In this document: positions 24,001-35,790 of the stretch, in pieces
Layout: each line of letters begins with the position of its first letter
How positions within the stretch are numbered: position 1 is the stretch's first letter
Source: Sophora flavescens
Taxonomy: Eukaryota; Streptophyta; Magnoliopsida; Fabales; Fabaceae
Length of the DNA: 64,000 nucleotides
NCBI GenBank assembly: GCA_030762895.1
Contig: CM061067.1
Coordinates: 49,377,667 to 49,441,666, forward strand
Direction of reading: 5' to 3'
Notes under the pieces: generated by a model
The model's database searches: none
What the model saw: only the letters and a program-made list of their open reading frames with translations
What the model was told of the DNA's origin: nothing
Made by a program: the position numbers and the translations under genes

Positions 24001-25430
24001 TTCGGTCTCAACAAATTTCCTAGGTTAGTAAGGTTAAAAATTTGGTTAACTTAGGGAATCATGATCCATAAGTAACTTAAACATAATTAAGTACTTAAAC
24101 CAAGATCATGAACCAAGAACATGGAATAAAACTCATCTAGTTCCAAGAACTAGGGTTCCGGTTTTTCTCAAGATCATATGCTAGAGATTTTTAAAAAAAT
24201 TTCAACTTCGTGGATTTAATCAATATTCAAAACTTAGAGTTGGATTCAAGTGTCACAAGACAACTTTTGAATCAAAAATCCATCAAATATTCATAGCTAG
24301 GGTTTCGGCCTTTATGAAACAAATAGGTTAGGGTTTGATTTTTGATCTTCTATTTACTTACATACAAGAACTATCAAGGTACTAAGAGATTGAATCATGA
24401 ATCAAGACTTGAAAATGAAACAAAACCCATGAACACCACTTTTTCATGGATTCGGCCCAGTTCAGAAAGTTGAGAAAAAAATTTCTCCTGATCATATGCT
24501 TCTAGTTGATGATGAAAATAGAGATGATTATGAGATCATAGCAATTGGTTTCATGTCAAAAGGATTTTTCTAGAATTAGTTATGAATTTTTGAAGTTAGC
24601 TTCATGAACTTTGGATGAAATGAAGGACATGATGATTCATGTCATAAATCCATAAAAGTTGTGAAAAGAAAGGCTTTGAATGACAAGATGAAGAGTTGTT
24701 ACCTCTTGATGATCAAAGAAAAGGATGATCTTGATGATGTTCTTCAGAAAACTCCTATGGTGTTCTTATGAGTTCTAAGGCAAAAGCTTGAACTTTGGAG
24801 AGAAAATGGCATAATATGAAATGAAGAAATTTCCTAAGTGGGTTATGATGAAGGAGCCGTGGGTTTTGGGGGGTAATTTGGTCAAAATTTACAATGGCAT
24901 GGATTGAAAATTTCATGGAAAGCTAGGGGTAAAATCATCATTTCCATACAAAATATCCTATTGTCATAATGCGCCATTATGGTCATTATGACGCGGATAT
25001 GATCGTCATAAATGCATGTCGCATCAGTCAAATCCACCACCTCAGCTCCGTTGCTGACTTCCTGATTCATCTGACGCAGGTTTTTCCTAGAGATATCCCG
25101 ACGTTTTCGCCCGCAGCAAATATAATGTTTTAATTTTTTCGCTAAATTTTTCAAAACTTCCACTATTGTAGTAAATACGACAAAAACATTTTTCATCTCA
25201 TTCATAAATTAAAATTAGGTTTTCTGAGTAGTAAACTTTTACTGTCAGTGAAAACCCAGACGGGGTTCCGTTTGAATTTTCAACCCAAAATTTCATCGTA
25301 ACCCTAAGATATAAAACATGACATGAAAATAACAGTGGTTTACCCAAAATCATTTTGAGTCTCGGTTAAAAATATATTTTTATATATTTATTACCGACAT
25401 TTGAAAACAGCAAAAACTCGGGGTGTTACA
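21009..25430 (-). mobile_element. B1: solo LTR of the TGTAACACC family inside the 3' LTR of A
   Basis: The ends are TGCGACACCCC at 21009 and GGGTGTTACA at 25430, flanked by a perfect TSD CCAAG (21004-21008 and 25431-25435). On the minus strand it aligns in blocks with B2 (43129-46778) and B0. At 4.4 kb it is longer than B2, mainly through extra sequence near its 3' end (about 21430-22000) and its tandem-like CACACAG / CAATG region (22260-22560). No PBS, tract or pol sequence is present. Confidence 0.85.
21428..21889 (-). CDS. 153-codon open frame in LTR B1, unknown
   Basis: The open frame starts at Met (MFDNADQ) and ends at 21428. It has a Pro- and acid-rich C-terminal half (EYPEEDPMVDPDY, then PPGGGG). 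There is no signal peptide, membrane segment or recognised domain. It lies near the 3' end of a long LTR, a place that would be R/U5 or leader, and there is no counterpart in B0 or B2. It could be chance, a captured fragment, or part of a longer lost gene. I do not assign a function. Confidence 0.25.
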   Translation of the reverse strand: MFDNADQGNAWVINPGARSATYTGPIRTLRGTVADGPQQLIHSRETIEISLPPIWMILRYLVQHGNLEHQPPPFVHPLQRVAPESPPAPIVLIPGDVQVEMEEYPEEDPMVDPDYIPLEDEGSPAVGEGAIVSSPDTPPGGGGVYIGLPNGFL

Positions 25431-26761
25431 CCAAGCATAGAAACAACCAGACAAATCGCCAAATTAATTTCTCAACAATCACAATATAAGTATAATTCAA
25501 TAATATATTTAATTTCTCAAAAACCTCATTCATTTAAAATCAAAACATATTTGAGGTTTTTAGGCTCAAGATGAAAATTGAGGAAAAATCAATTTAACAA
25601 GAGATTGACAAAAATTGATTTAGGGAGACACTTAATCATGCTCCCAATTTCAGAAAACACCAATTAATTTCAGATTTTGAGAACTAAAATTCAAAACCTA
25701 GGGTTAGGGTTTGAGGAGAAATTGGGGCTTCTTGAAAATAGAGGTGAGAATGTGAGAAATCACTCACCCAAAGGAAGATGAAGAACTCGTGGTGGTGCTG
25801 TGGACTTTGGTGCGACGATCAACGGCGGCGGACGACGGCATATAGCAGTTTGCGACGGTGACGACGTTAAACAGAGAAACCAGAGGGACCAACACGTGCG
25901 GGACAACGAGCAGAGATGTGTGGTTGGGTCTTCCTCTCCAGATGGTGGCGGGACGGTGGACGAAAGTTCGAAAACAGTGGCAGAGAGTGCGATTTCGCCC
26001 TACAGGAACAGCTGAGGCATGATCTGAACAGTGATGCGAACCAGGCATGGTGTCGCACGGTCGGAGCTCCGGCTGGTGGCGGTTGCGGTGCGGGTCGCGA
26101 CTGGTGGGGTTGGGCGGCATGCGGTTGTGCAGAGTGGAGGAGATGAGACTTTAGTTTTTGAAGTTGTGGAGAGTAGAAGAGAAAAGAAGGGTGTTATGCT
26201 GAGGAAGAACAAGAAATCGGGTAATAAGGGAAAAGGAAGAGAGAGAAAGATAAAACTTCTCCAAAAAGTTTTATACAGGCTAATTAATTAGGATCTTAAG
26301 AGCATTAGGGACATTAACAAGTGTAGATATTTAATCAAAATATTTTAACCAAGATTATTAACGGCGAGTTATTGTTGATCTGACACATTTTTCTAATCTG
26401 TCCGATCTATCTCTGAAGCTTCATACTCAGCTCCGAATAAATTATATTTTATTCCTTTAACAATAATAATTAATTTTTTTATAACATAGAAAGTATCACT
26501 AAAATAAAATGATACGCTCTATTATTTTTCAGTTTCGGGTTAAATCGGAATTTTCTGACCAGTAAAATTGTACTGTCAGTGAAAACACGGATCGGTTTCT
26601 GTCTGAATTTTCAACCCAAAATTTTACGGTAACCTTCTACCATAATATAGAGTATGAATATGATTTTGTTTTATCCAAAATCATTTTCTTGATCTCAGAT
26701 TAAAATATAAATAATTATATTTTAACCGGTTAAATAGTGTAACTAAAAACGGGCTGTCACA
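25431..26761 (-). mobile_element. 3' LTR of A resumed after B1, with GC-rich block
   Basis: This is homologous to 31580-32913. It contains a GC-rich block (about 25790-26140, rich in CGGCGG and CGACG) just downstream, on the minus strand, of a TATA box (26269-26275 region). Overlapping open frames on both strands of this block are conserved in both LTRs but have no recognisable domain. Confidence 0.8.
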
Positions 26762-26790
26762 TTACTACCCCTCTTAGGAAAAAATTCCGT
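26762..26790 (-). other. Polypurine tract of A
   Basis: The minus strand reads CCTAAGAGGGGTAGTAA immediately before the 3' LTR start TGTGACAGCCCG. This is a typical gypsy tract and fixes the element boundary. Confidence 0.85.
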
Positions 26791-29373
26791 CCTCAGAATT
26801 TCGTGACTCAAAACTGGGTAAAATCTTGTGCACGTGTCTTAATCTAAAGATCCTACATCGTATTTCTCATCACTGTCTTTCGCTTCAGTGACAGCGATAA
26901 CTTCGTAACAAAATTCGTATATCATTCTATTTACCCTCGAACTTATCCGTCACTACATTTTGTTCATTGTCCTTAATTTTTCAACTTAATCTCTTTCTCT
27001 TCTTAATACTCATCCACTAGAAATCCTTATTTCAACCTCTACCCCCTACATTTAACACCAAGATCAATACTACATTAACTCCCTACTCAAAGTATCCAAT
27101 AAAATTTTTAGTTCCTTTGAACGTATTCCACCATTCCGGATTACAACAAGGTTAAGATTATCTAACTCCACAACCTTGAACTACTCTAGGAAACTTAGTT
27201 TTACTCAAGAAATCATCCTTTTCATTCACATCCAACTTAGGTGAAACTACAGTAGGCACTTTCCTTTTGATCTTCCAAATTCCTACATTCAATCATAACC
27301 ATAAGCATTTGATCATTACCCTAAATCTCCTTAACTATACTCTGCCTCAGTCAACATTTGATCCTTCGATCTATAGTAATTTGTCTTACTGGCTGATATT
27401 ACTCTTAATCTTACCATTCATAACTACACCTCAACAAAATTCCTACCACTGCATGTCCCATAGTTTTCAATATCTCTAATTCACCTTAAATCTTAACAAA
27501 ACCAATTTAGAATTATCGCACTCAAGGGAAATCTGAATTTATCCTACGTATTGCCTGATCAAGTCTTTATTCCAATCCTCAAGGCATGATCAACAATGAC
27601 AAAGTCAACATAAGTAAGTCCCTTAGTTTAAGAATCTACCTTTCTGTCCAAACACTAACTTAGTGACCAAAATATAACATAAAAAAAATATCTCCTTAAT
27701 CCACATCTTAACTTCAATATCTCAAAATATATGCAACAAAACTATCTTTATAATTCAAATATTGATCATCAAACCTTATAACTACAATTCTCTATTCAAT
27801 TATCGCACACCAAAACTTTACAAAAAAGAAATATGAAGGCTTACATCTTATTTGAAATATAAAACATGACTCTAAGCCCTTAACTACATTAACTGCCATA
27901 TTAAACTAAACAAAATATATTCTATAACAATTAAGATTTTACTAGAAGCTCAAACTCATCATTTTAACAAGAATACCATGCCTAGGTAAAATATCCCTTC
28001 TCAAATCCGAAATTACCATAATATTACTCATCTAAAGTATCGTCATTCCACTCTTAGCCCTCCTTTAATAATAACAAGTCCCAACTCACAAATTAAATCC
28101 TTAGATATGAACTTGATACGTACTAGCACTTACCTACATATCCTTCCCTCAGAATCACATTCATCATTATTAACAATCTTTTTCAAAGATCATATCCTAG
28201 TAATGTACCTTAATACTAGCACACTATTTCCATATCTACCGTACTTTTTTTATATATATCAAAATCTTAACTTAACATCCTCTCTTAGTTTGAACTAATA
28301 CTAATTGTCATGTGTCCACACAACATTTCTAAATAACTTCAATTTAACCATATATATCATTTCTATATACTCAAACTTCTTCATTATGTTTCCAAATCAT
28401 TTCAAATGCTCCTAAACTTACCTTATAACCTTGTGTCTCAAACCAAGTTCGAGTTAATACTATTTTCATAAATCAAATATCACTTTAAAGAATAATCCCA
28501 TCACAAGCTAAGGTTTACACTTTATCTTAATAAACTCCAATAACCTCAAAGTGATTAGAAACTAATTCTATTCTCAACATAAAGACTTAAATACTAATCA
28601 TGTACAAGCCACACTCAAATCAACACCTCTTATAAACACCATATGCTTAAACCTCATTTTCTTTAAACAAACTTATCATCATTATAAAACATCATTAGAA
28701 AATAAGTTCATATTCACATCCAAGTATTAATTTCATAAACTTGAGTCTAATTCCTTTATCATCGTTAAACACTAGATTCGAGACCAACTATCCAACTTAT
28801 AAGCCTAGAATTCTAGTGAAATCCACAACTATAACCATCATATCTACCTTAAAAGGCTACAAGGCTTCAACTAGATCAATCCTATACTAATTAAGACCCA
28901 AACTAATTTTGTTGTCTCTTTATCATCTTCAACAACTACCCACATTATCCAAATATATCTAGTACTTAAAATAAATTCCCGTAATAACAATTTCTTTCTA
29001 CCACTAATTGCTCACTATACCTTATCAACAAGAATTAATTCTTCCAATAAACTTATTGTCTAACACTTATTCCAAATCTTACTTTCTAACTTTCAAGATA
29101 CAATCAACCATGATACTCTCTTTTATAAAAGAATTGACCCACGTAACTTACCCCAAAAATATCGTATTTATCATGAGTAAGAATATTAATCATTTCAGTT
29201 CCCTACTCTACTTAGGAACTCAAAACGACGAAGCTGCGAACTTTCTACCCAACTCCTAAGCATAGTCAATATCCGATGTGGATTCAACTAGACACGGCCA
29301 GTAACAACATCCTAAACCTCGCAGTCCTTGATTCTGATCGAACATAACCCACAGTCCGTTTTAGAACCAAACT
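26791..29373 (-). other. Non-coding interior of A, strand-asymmetric
   Basis: These 2.6 kb have no gag or pol homology that I can see and no open frame beyond about 83 codons. On the plus strand guanine is very scarce while cytosine is frequent (for example 27001-27060 has one G and about 21 C), so the element's sense strand is purine-rich and poor in C. This makes A a LARD-like element that would need proteins from elsewhere. Confidence 0.75.
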
Positions 29374-29385
29374 GCTCTGATACCA
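29374..29385 (-). other. Primer binding site of A
   Basis: The minus strand reads TGGTATCAGAGC, complementary to initiator tRNA-Met, three bases inside the end of the 5' LTR. Confidence 0.95.
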
Positions 29386-30660
29386 AAATGAGACACCCCG
29401 CTGTGCCTCTTTGTGTCATCAGATTGAAACCTCGTTATTTAATTACTTAATCGCACACTTAACGTGAAAATACGTAAAAATTAAAACTTAACTTATAAAG
29501 CATACAACTTCATATAGAATGGCATATCACAATATAAGTATATTAGCGTTATAGATTTTCATAAATCATTTTCGAAATGTCCCCTTTAAAAATCGGAGAT
29601 TTGTATGATGTCGGAAAAACACCTGATAGACAGTTTATAACTTCAAAACTTTATCCAACCATAATTGGTCTCTGGTCTTACATCAACTTCCAGGAGCAAA
29701 AAAATAAATACACAACTCCAATCGTGATAAAGACTTAGGAGATAAATAGATACAGTAATCCCAAATTGGTTTTTCATGCACATACACAGTTTTCATTAAT
29801 AACATAAAATATTCTCAAGGTTATAATATATAAATACCCCCATGTTTATCTATTACATTACCAAAACATTGTTGAGGGTATCATCTCGGTAGGAGCCCAC
29901 ACAAGCATATACTTGGACAAAAAGTTAAACAACAGAAAACATAATGAAAATACACCTCACGAGACGCACTGGCCATAACTAACTAGACCCTAATCACCAT
30001 GGGTCACAGCTCGTCCTCCAACCTCCGGTTCGTAGGGAGTTCCATCCAACTCCTCCTGGTTACGCTCATCCACACGGTCTTCTCATACTATTCCACAATG
30101 AGATAAAATACAACACACAGAAATATACAGGGGATAAGAAACAGTTCTATCATCAAAAAGCGGAAAAGAGTCATAGTAAATTATACCATAATTGTCACAG
30201 ACAATCCACACAAATAACTAACGAATCATCCTCAACTTAATATCTATATCATCCTCTACCCTTACTCTCAGGCAATCTGACACTTTATTTTAACGTAACC
30301 TCTCTAATCCTGTCACCATGTCTTTACGTTATCGTGGCTACTACCACTCCTGTCACCATCCCTTATTTGCATCGGGGCACACCCTCATTCCCGTTAGAAT
30401 GTTCCACCTAGTGCACACCTCCATTCCCGTTAAGGTGTTCCACCCCCATTCCCGTTAAGGTGTTCCACCCCCATTCCCTAAGGTGGAAGTGGTCTCGCGA
30501 GAACTCTTGATTTTACATTTATTATATTACCAATACACGGTGTATTATATTACCAATACATTACGTGTATTATATTACCAATACACGGTGTATTATATTA
30601 CCAATACACAAATGTTTTACGTGTATTATATTACCAATACACTTTTGTCCTTGTGCATTA

Positions 30661-31155
30661 TATTACCAATACACGGTCATAGACAACAACACCAATACTT
30701 GAATCCCACCAACCCGATTTAACAACATCCTAGTGCCTTAACCTTCCATTAGAACTTGACACATATTCTATGCCATAACACCTCTTTAACATACATCATC
30801 TAGGTTAGGCACTTCTAGATCATTATTATCCTTACACCCAAAACAATCATCTCTTAGACAGTATATATATCTTTGCTTAAAAACCACTAAGCATAATAAT
30901 ACAAACCAGGCAGTATATTACCAATACACGGTCATAGACAACAACACCAATACTTGAATCCCACCAACCCGATTTAACAACATCCTAGTGCCTTAACCTT
31001 CCATTAGAACTTGACACATATTCTATGCCATAACACCTCTTTAACATACATCATCTAGGTTAGGTACTTCTAGATCATTATTATCCTTACACCCAAAACA
31101 ATCATCTCTTAGACAGTATATATATCTTTGCTTAAAAACCACTAAGCATAAAAAT
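30661..31155. repeat. 255-bp tandem duplication in the 5' LTR of A
   Basis: The segment beginning TATTACCAATACACGGTCAT and running through CCACTAAGCATAA to ACAAACCAGGCAG is present twice, at 30661 and again at 30916. The copies are almost identical, so the duplication is recent. It may have used the minisatellite core as the breakpoint. Confidence 0.9.
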
Positions 31156-32417
31156 ACAAACCAGGCAGATCATGCATAACACAATATCAATCAAAATATT
31201 CCCATATCACCAACATAGCACAAAATCAATTCAATAAAGGTAATAAAATCAAATCAACCATCAACAATATAAAATCAACCTAATATCAATAAACCTACAA
31301 TCCCCGAATCGCCATTGGTTTTTCAGAAAAGGTTTCCAATGTGATTTTGGTCTTGTTGACTACTCGACTACTAGTAGGGTTTAGGTCGCCCTACACAATT
31401 ATTATATAATATACTACTTATCGATTCCGATGATAGGTTGATTCTTTCCACCACCTTAAAGGTGTTCAGAGTTTTCCAAGCACTTGGCAACGATGCGGTC
31501 AGCTCCCAACAGTTCCTAAAAAGTAGTTTCTGCCTCCCTAGAGCAAGCACGAACATGAAAAACATCCCAGAGAGTCGATCCAAGAATAGAAACAACCAGA
31601 CAAATCGCCAAATTAATTTCTCAACAATCACAACATAAGTATAATTCGATACTATATTTAATTTCTCAAAAACCTCATTCATTTAAAATCAAAACAGATT
31701 TGAGGTTTTTAGGCTCAAGATGAAAATTGAGGAAAAATCAATTTAACAAGAGATTGGTAAAAATTGATTTAGGGAGACACTTAATCATGCTCCCAATTTT
31801 AGAAAACACCAATTAATTTCAGATTTTGAGAACTAAAAATCAAAGCCTAGGGTTAGGGTTTGAGGAGAAATTGGGGCTTCTTGAAAACAGAGGTGAGAAT
31901 GTGAGAAATCAGTCACCCAAAGGAAGATGAAGAACTCGTGGTGGTGCTGTGGACTCCGGTACGACGATCGACGGCGGCGGACGACGGCATATAGCAGTTC
32001 GCGACGGTGACGACGTTAAACAGAGAAACCAGAGGGACCACCACGTGCGGGACAACGAGCAGAGATGTGTGTTTGGGTCTTCCTCTCCTGATGGTGGTTG
32101 GACGGTGACCGAGAGTCCGAAAATAGTGGCGGAGAGCATGGTTTCACGCTACAGGAACAACTGAGGCATGATCTGAACAGTGACGCAAACCAGGCATGGT
32201 GTCACGCGGTCGGAGCTCAGGCTGGCGGCGGTTGCGGTGTGGGTCGCGACTGGCGGGGTTGGGCGGCGCGCGGTTGTGCAGAGTGGAGGAGATGAGACTT
32301 TGATTTTTGAAGTTGTGGAGAGTAGAAGAGAAAAGAAGGGTGTTATGTTGAGGAAGAAGAAGAAATCGGGTAATAAGGGAAAAGGAAGAGAGAGAAAGAT
32401 AAAACTTCTCCAAAAAG

Positions 32418-32424
32418 TTTTATA
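32418..32424 (-). promoter_or_regulatory. TATA box of the 5' LTR of A
   Basis: The minus strand reads CTGTATAAAACTTTTTGG, followed downstream by a CT-rich stretch. The same TATAAAA is in the 3' LTR (about 26269-26275). Confidence 0.55.
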
Positions 32425-32954
32425 CAGGGTAATTAATTAGGATCTTAAGAGCATTAGGGACATTAACAAGTGTAGATATTTAATCAAAATATTTTAACCA
32501 AGATTATTAACGGTGAGTTATTGTTGATCTGACACATTTTTCTCATTTGTCCGGTCTATCTCTGAAGCTTCATGCTCAACTCCGAATAAAATATAATATT
32601 TTATTCCTTTAACAATAATAATTAATTTTTTTATAACATGGACAGTATCACTAAAATAAAATGATACGCTATATTATTTTTTAGTTTCCGGTTAAATCGG
32701 AATTTTCTTACCAGTAAAATTGTACTGTCAGTGAAAATGCGGATCGGTTTTTGTCTGAATTTTCAACCCAAAATTTTACGGTAACCTTCTACCATAATAT
32801 AGAGTATGAATATGATTTTGTTTTATCCAAAATCATTTTCTTGATCTCAGAGTAAAATATAAATAATTATATTTTAACCGGTTAAACAGCGTATCTAAAA
32901 ACGGGCTGTTACACCCCCTCCCTCTTGAGTCGTTGAAGCCAAAACAACAATTCC

Positions 32955-33499
32955 CTGCTCAAGCATCTCATTTCTTTGTTAATTTGATCCTCGTTTGATA
33001 TAGCTTTTACAAGACCAACAAGTTGGTTGACAATGTGAGTGAATCTCTTTTGCATTTCAGTCATAGGTTCTCCTTGCTTCATTCTGAACAGCTCATACTC
33101 TTGTGTGAGGGTGTTCATTCTTGCTCTTTTGACATCTATGGTTCCTTCATGTGTTACTTGCAATGTATCCCACATCTCCTTTGCTGATTTACAATTTGAA
33201 ACCCTAAAAATCTCATCACGGCTTAAAGCAGATGTTATAATATTCTTAGCACGTGCATTATATTGAACTCTTTTCTTATCATCCTCATTTCATTCAATTT
33301 TAGGCTTATTTATTGGAGCACTATTAGCATCTACAGTAGAGGGGACAAATGGTCCATTTTCTACTGCATCCCATATGTCAACACCTGCTGCCTCAAGAAA
33401 GATTACCATTCTTTCCTTCCAATAGATATACTCAGATCCATTGAAGGCAGGAGGGCATGTAAGGGAAGCCCCTTCATTCAAACAGTCATTGGAAGCCAT
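32955..33499 (-). pseudogene. Gag of C, N-terminal portion
   Basis: It starts MASNDCLNEG at 33499 and carries the conserved FNGSEYIYWKERM motif of copia gag N-termini (DUF4219 type). It continues through a UBN2-like domain (about 33230-32955, with QLVGLVKAISNED). One in-frame TGA at 33290-33292 stands where relatives have Trp. The rest of the frame is open up to the C' insertion at 32950-32954, after which gag continues at 16698. Confidence 0.85.
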
Positions 33500-33534
33500 A
33501 CTCTTATAGCTATTAAGCCAGACTTAAGAGTTTA

Positions 33535-33546
33535 GCTCTGATGCCA
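33535..33546 (-). other. Primer binding site of C
   Basis: The minus strand reads TGGCATCAGAGC next to the 5' LTR end. It differs by one base from the usual initiator-Met complement seen in A, D and E. Confidence 0.85.
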
Positions 33547-33548
33547 AT

Positions 33549-35239
33549 TGTTGCTTTGGCTTCAAAGACTCAAGAGCGGGGGGGGGGGGGGGGTGTGAAT
33601 TGAGTTTTCAAAAATTTCTTCCTTTTCAAAAACTTTACTTTACTTTTCATATCATAGTTGCCTTAGGATCTTTTACAAAAACAGTGAAGGGCTTTTTATG
33701 AAATCTTGAATAGAAGGATAAGGATAAGAAAGATTGATTCAGAATTAATAGATCACAGAATAGGTTCAGGTTCAAAACTCAGTAATAACAAAATACAGAA
33801 ACTGATTAAACCTTTAAATATTAAGAACAAGTTATACAAGTTTCAGATACAAGCATCAACAATCAAGAACAAACTTGCAGGTTTCAATTTCCGTGATTAA
33901 GAAACAGAAATTAAGCTATTTGAATTTGATCACATATGATGCAAGATTCAATTCAAATATTGATCCTTGAGAATAGAATTGAATGCACAGTTATTATTAC
34001 AGTTTACTCAAGGTTCAATACTGATTATTCAGATCAAGAACTGATATCAATTGAAAATTTAGAACATCAAGATCACAGTTACATGCGCAAGACAGAAATT
34101 AAAGAGTTTGAGTTTAGAGATACCACACAACCAGATTTATCCTGGTTCAGTCACCACCACTGTGACCTACATCCAGTCCCTACTCCACTTGTTGGTTTTC
34201 ACACACTAACACAACAAGCTTTAGCCAGGTAGCTTGAAAAACCTTTACACCGCAGAGCACTCCTTCACCTCGAGATACCACACTCTTGTGATAGCCTCAA
34301 TGTTCTTCCTTAGAGATACCTCACCCTAATCACACAAAGAGACTCCCTCTCTCTTTACAATCAAATAGAATTAAAAGATTGATTCCTAAACTTTCAATAG
34401 TCAGATATACAAATTGAAGTTCTTATGAGAATCGAAACACTCTTTTTCACTATGAAGCTCAAGCAAGAAGATGAATGATTTTTGCAATTGATCTCTCAAA
34501 TTGATTTCGTGTAATTCTGATATGTTGTTTTTGTTTTTAAAACTGTTCCTTTGATCCCTCTATATATAGAAAACAAGTTATAGTCATTGGGATCAATTAA
34601 AACAGATTTGGGCCTGATAACAAAATTTGTTTTCTTGATTCGGATTCTTGAACAGGGGTTGAGTACAGGGCTATATTAACCAATTTCATACTGATAGTTC
34701 TGATAGTTTCTCAAAATCTTGAACTTGGTTAATCCATCAGTACACCCATTCAGTAAATCTATGTATTGAATCAAGAACCTTAAATTCATTTGTCAGTGAC
34801 AGTAACAGACATACATCCATTAATTACATGGTTGTACCTAACAAATAAATTTCTTATTTCCAAAAATCATTTTCATTAAAAAAACTTATTCCTTTTAATG
34901 CAGGTTATGAAAATTGATTTTCTTCATGCATCTTTTTAGTTGAGCTATCTTGTGACTAAGCGATTTCTTTCTCTTACAAATCATCTAAGACTTAAATCTA
35001 AAATTATCCTTTAAGCTTGGTCTTTGATGATCCTTTGATCTTTGACTTTGCTCTTTTGATTTCTACATGCAGCTCCTTGATTCCTTCAAGTTCTTCCATG
35101 AATATTTTCCTTGAATCTGCTTAATGAACTTGTTGATCACTGCTTGATACCTGTCTTTGCAATTTGACACTAAAACACTTGCACACACATTAAATTGTAT
35201 TTTTCATATATCAAAATCTCTAAGTCATTGAGTCTTACA
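33549..35239 (-). mobile_element. 5' LTR of C
   Basis: This matches 11617-13279. It contains a G-run (about 33578-33593) where the other LTR has six G. TATA sequence lies at 34558-34568. Confidence 0.9.
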
Positions 35240-35244
35240 GATTC

Positions 35245-35368
35245 AGTAATCCTGCAAAACTAGATAACCTTTTTAGATCTCAACTAACACTTTGCCAAGA
35301 AAATTTAATCTTTTTGTTAACATCAATTCTTAGAGATTAATAAAATCCAAATCACTTTGGTTCCAACA
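35245..35368 (-). mobile_element. 3' LTR of D, proximal piece
   Basis: It continues the LTR interrupted at 11611 by C and ends at TTCCAACA, the inner border with the internal region of D. It matches 49346-49468. Confidence 0.85.
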
Positions 35369-35382
35369 ATCTCCCCCTTTTT
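35369..35382 (-). other. Polypurine tract of D
   Basis: The minus strand reads AAAAAGGGGGAGAT directly before the LTR start TGTTGGAACC. Confidence 0.9.
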
Positions 35383-35780
35383 GATGATGACAAAAACTAA
35401 TTAAATTTGAGTAGCAAAGTCTAAGAAAGCTTACAAAGCTCCCCCTATGACATAGCATTCAAACTTTTAACAGGAAGAGCATATGACAGAAATTCAGCAG
35501 CATATGTATATAGCATATTAGATCAGTGTAACTACTTATCAGTTGAGATAGAATCAGAGATTTATAGTCTTTATCAAACTTATAGATAAGTTTCAGAGCA
35601 AATAAAATATATCATATCGAACAATGTTAGAGCATGTAGACTTTGGATATATCAGAGCAATAAACAAATCATAGTAAATAGTATCAGAGCATTCAAAACA
35701 GATATAGTATGTCAAGGCATAAGCATAAAGAGACATGCATACCCAGACAAGTGTATACTTTTCAAAAACTGACTTTTCAT
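35383..35780 (-). other. D internal 3' spacer
   Basis: This is non-coding sequence between the 3' ORF and the polypurine tract. It has several ATCAGAGCA-like strings that resemble, but are not, primer binding sites. The MULE splits it at 35790/37334. Confidence 0.6.
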
Positions 35781-35790
35781 ATTAAATTTA

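Larger units (their letters stand above)
18692..26761 (-). mobile_element. 3' LTR of A, interrupted by B1
   Basis: Outside the insertion (21009-25435) it aligns with 29389-32913. The break is shown by the other LTR, where GATCCAAG runs straight into AATAGAAACAACC (31577-31590). It has an expanded minisatellite (19793-20313) and a long TA tract (about 20499-20551) that the other LTR lacks. Confidence 0.9.
18692..32913 (-). mobile_element. A: non-autonomous Ty3/gypsy-like LTR element with 3.5-kb LTRs
   Basis: The outer ends are TGAGACACCCCG at 18692 and GGGCTGTTACA at 32913, with the TSD CCCCC (18687-18691, 32914-32918). The LTRs (18692-26761 including B1, and 29389-32913) flank a 2.6-kb interior without coding capacity. 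A PBS and a polypurine tract give the minus orientation. The sequence before the tract (minus strand CGAAATTCTGAGGACGGAAT) resembles the end of the pol region in Tekay/Del chromoviruses, so a derivative of that lineage is likely. This lineage call is inference. Confidence 0.85.
29389..32913 (-). mobile_element. 5' LTR of A
   Basis: On the minus strand it starts TGTAACAGCCCG and ends CGGGGTGTCTCA. It has a short version of the minisatellite (30516-30681) and a tandem duplication of about 255 bp (30661-30915 and 30916 to about 31155) absent from the 3' LTR. It is not interrupted by B1 and so reports the original target sequence. Confidence 0.9.
16699..32949 (+). mobile_element. C': solo LTR of the C family inserted in the gag of C
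   Basis: It starts TGTAAGACTCGATGAC at 16699 and ends AAAACAACA at 32949. It is flanked by the perfect TSD ATTCC (16694-16698 and 32950-32954). Without the nested element A its length is about 2.0 kb. It lies on the plus strand, opposite to C. It differs from the C LTRs in carrying a block of GCTCGTCCAC tandem repeats (17087-17600) where those have unrelated sequence. No internal region is present, so it is a solo LTR. Confidence 0.9.
11617..35239 (-). mobile_element. C: SIRE-type copia element, internally deleted and multiply interrupted
   Basis: Its outer ends are TGTTGTTTTGG at 11617 and AGTCTTACA at 35239, flanked by the perfect 5-bp TSD GATTC (11612-11616 and 35240-35244). Two LTRs of about 1.7 kb (11617-13279, 33549-35239) enclose a PBS, a gag in two pieces, only the last part of RNase H, and only the ends of the envelope-like ORF. 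Most of pol is missing, so C could only have moved with help. The gag is split by the solo LTR C', which carries A, which carries B1. Confidence 0.9.

Noticed and set aside
21009..25430. B1 as a complete retrotransposon or DNA transposon
   Set aside because: It has no internal PBS, polypurine tract or enzyme sequence, and it matches other LTR-only copies end to end. Solo LTR is the simpler reading.
25764..26291. Open frames on both strands in the GC-rich part of the A LTR
   Set aside because: They lack recognisable domains; both LTRs carry them only because they are sister sequences. They are noted as a GC-rich block instead.
29008..29259. 83-codon frame in the interior of A
   Set aside because: It is plus-strand, antisense to the element, of low complexity and without homology that I recognise.
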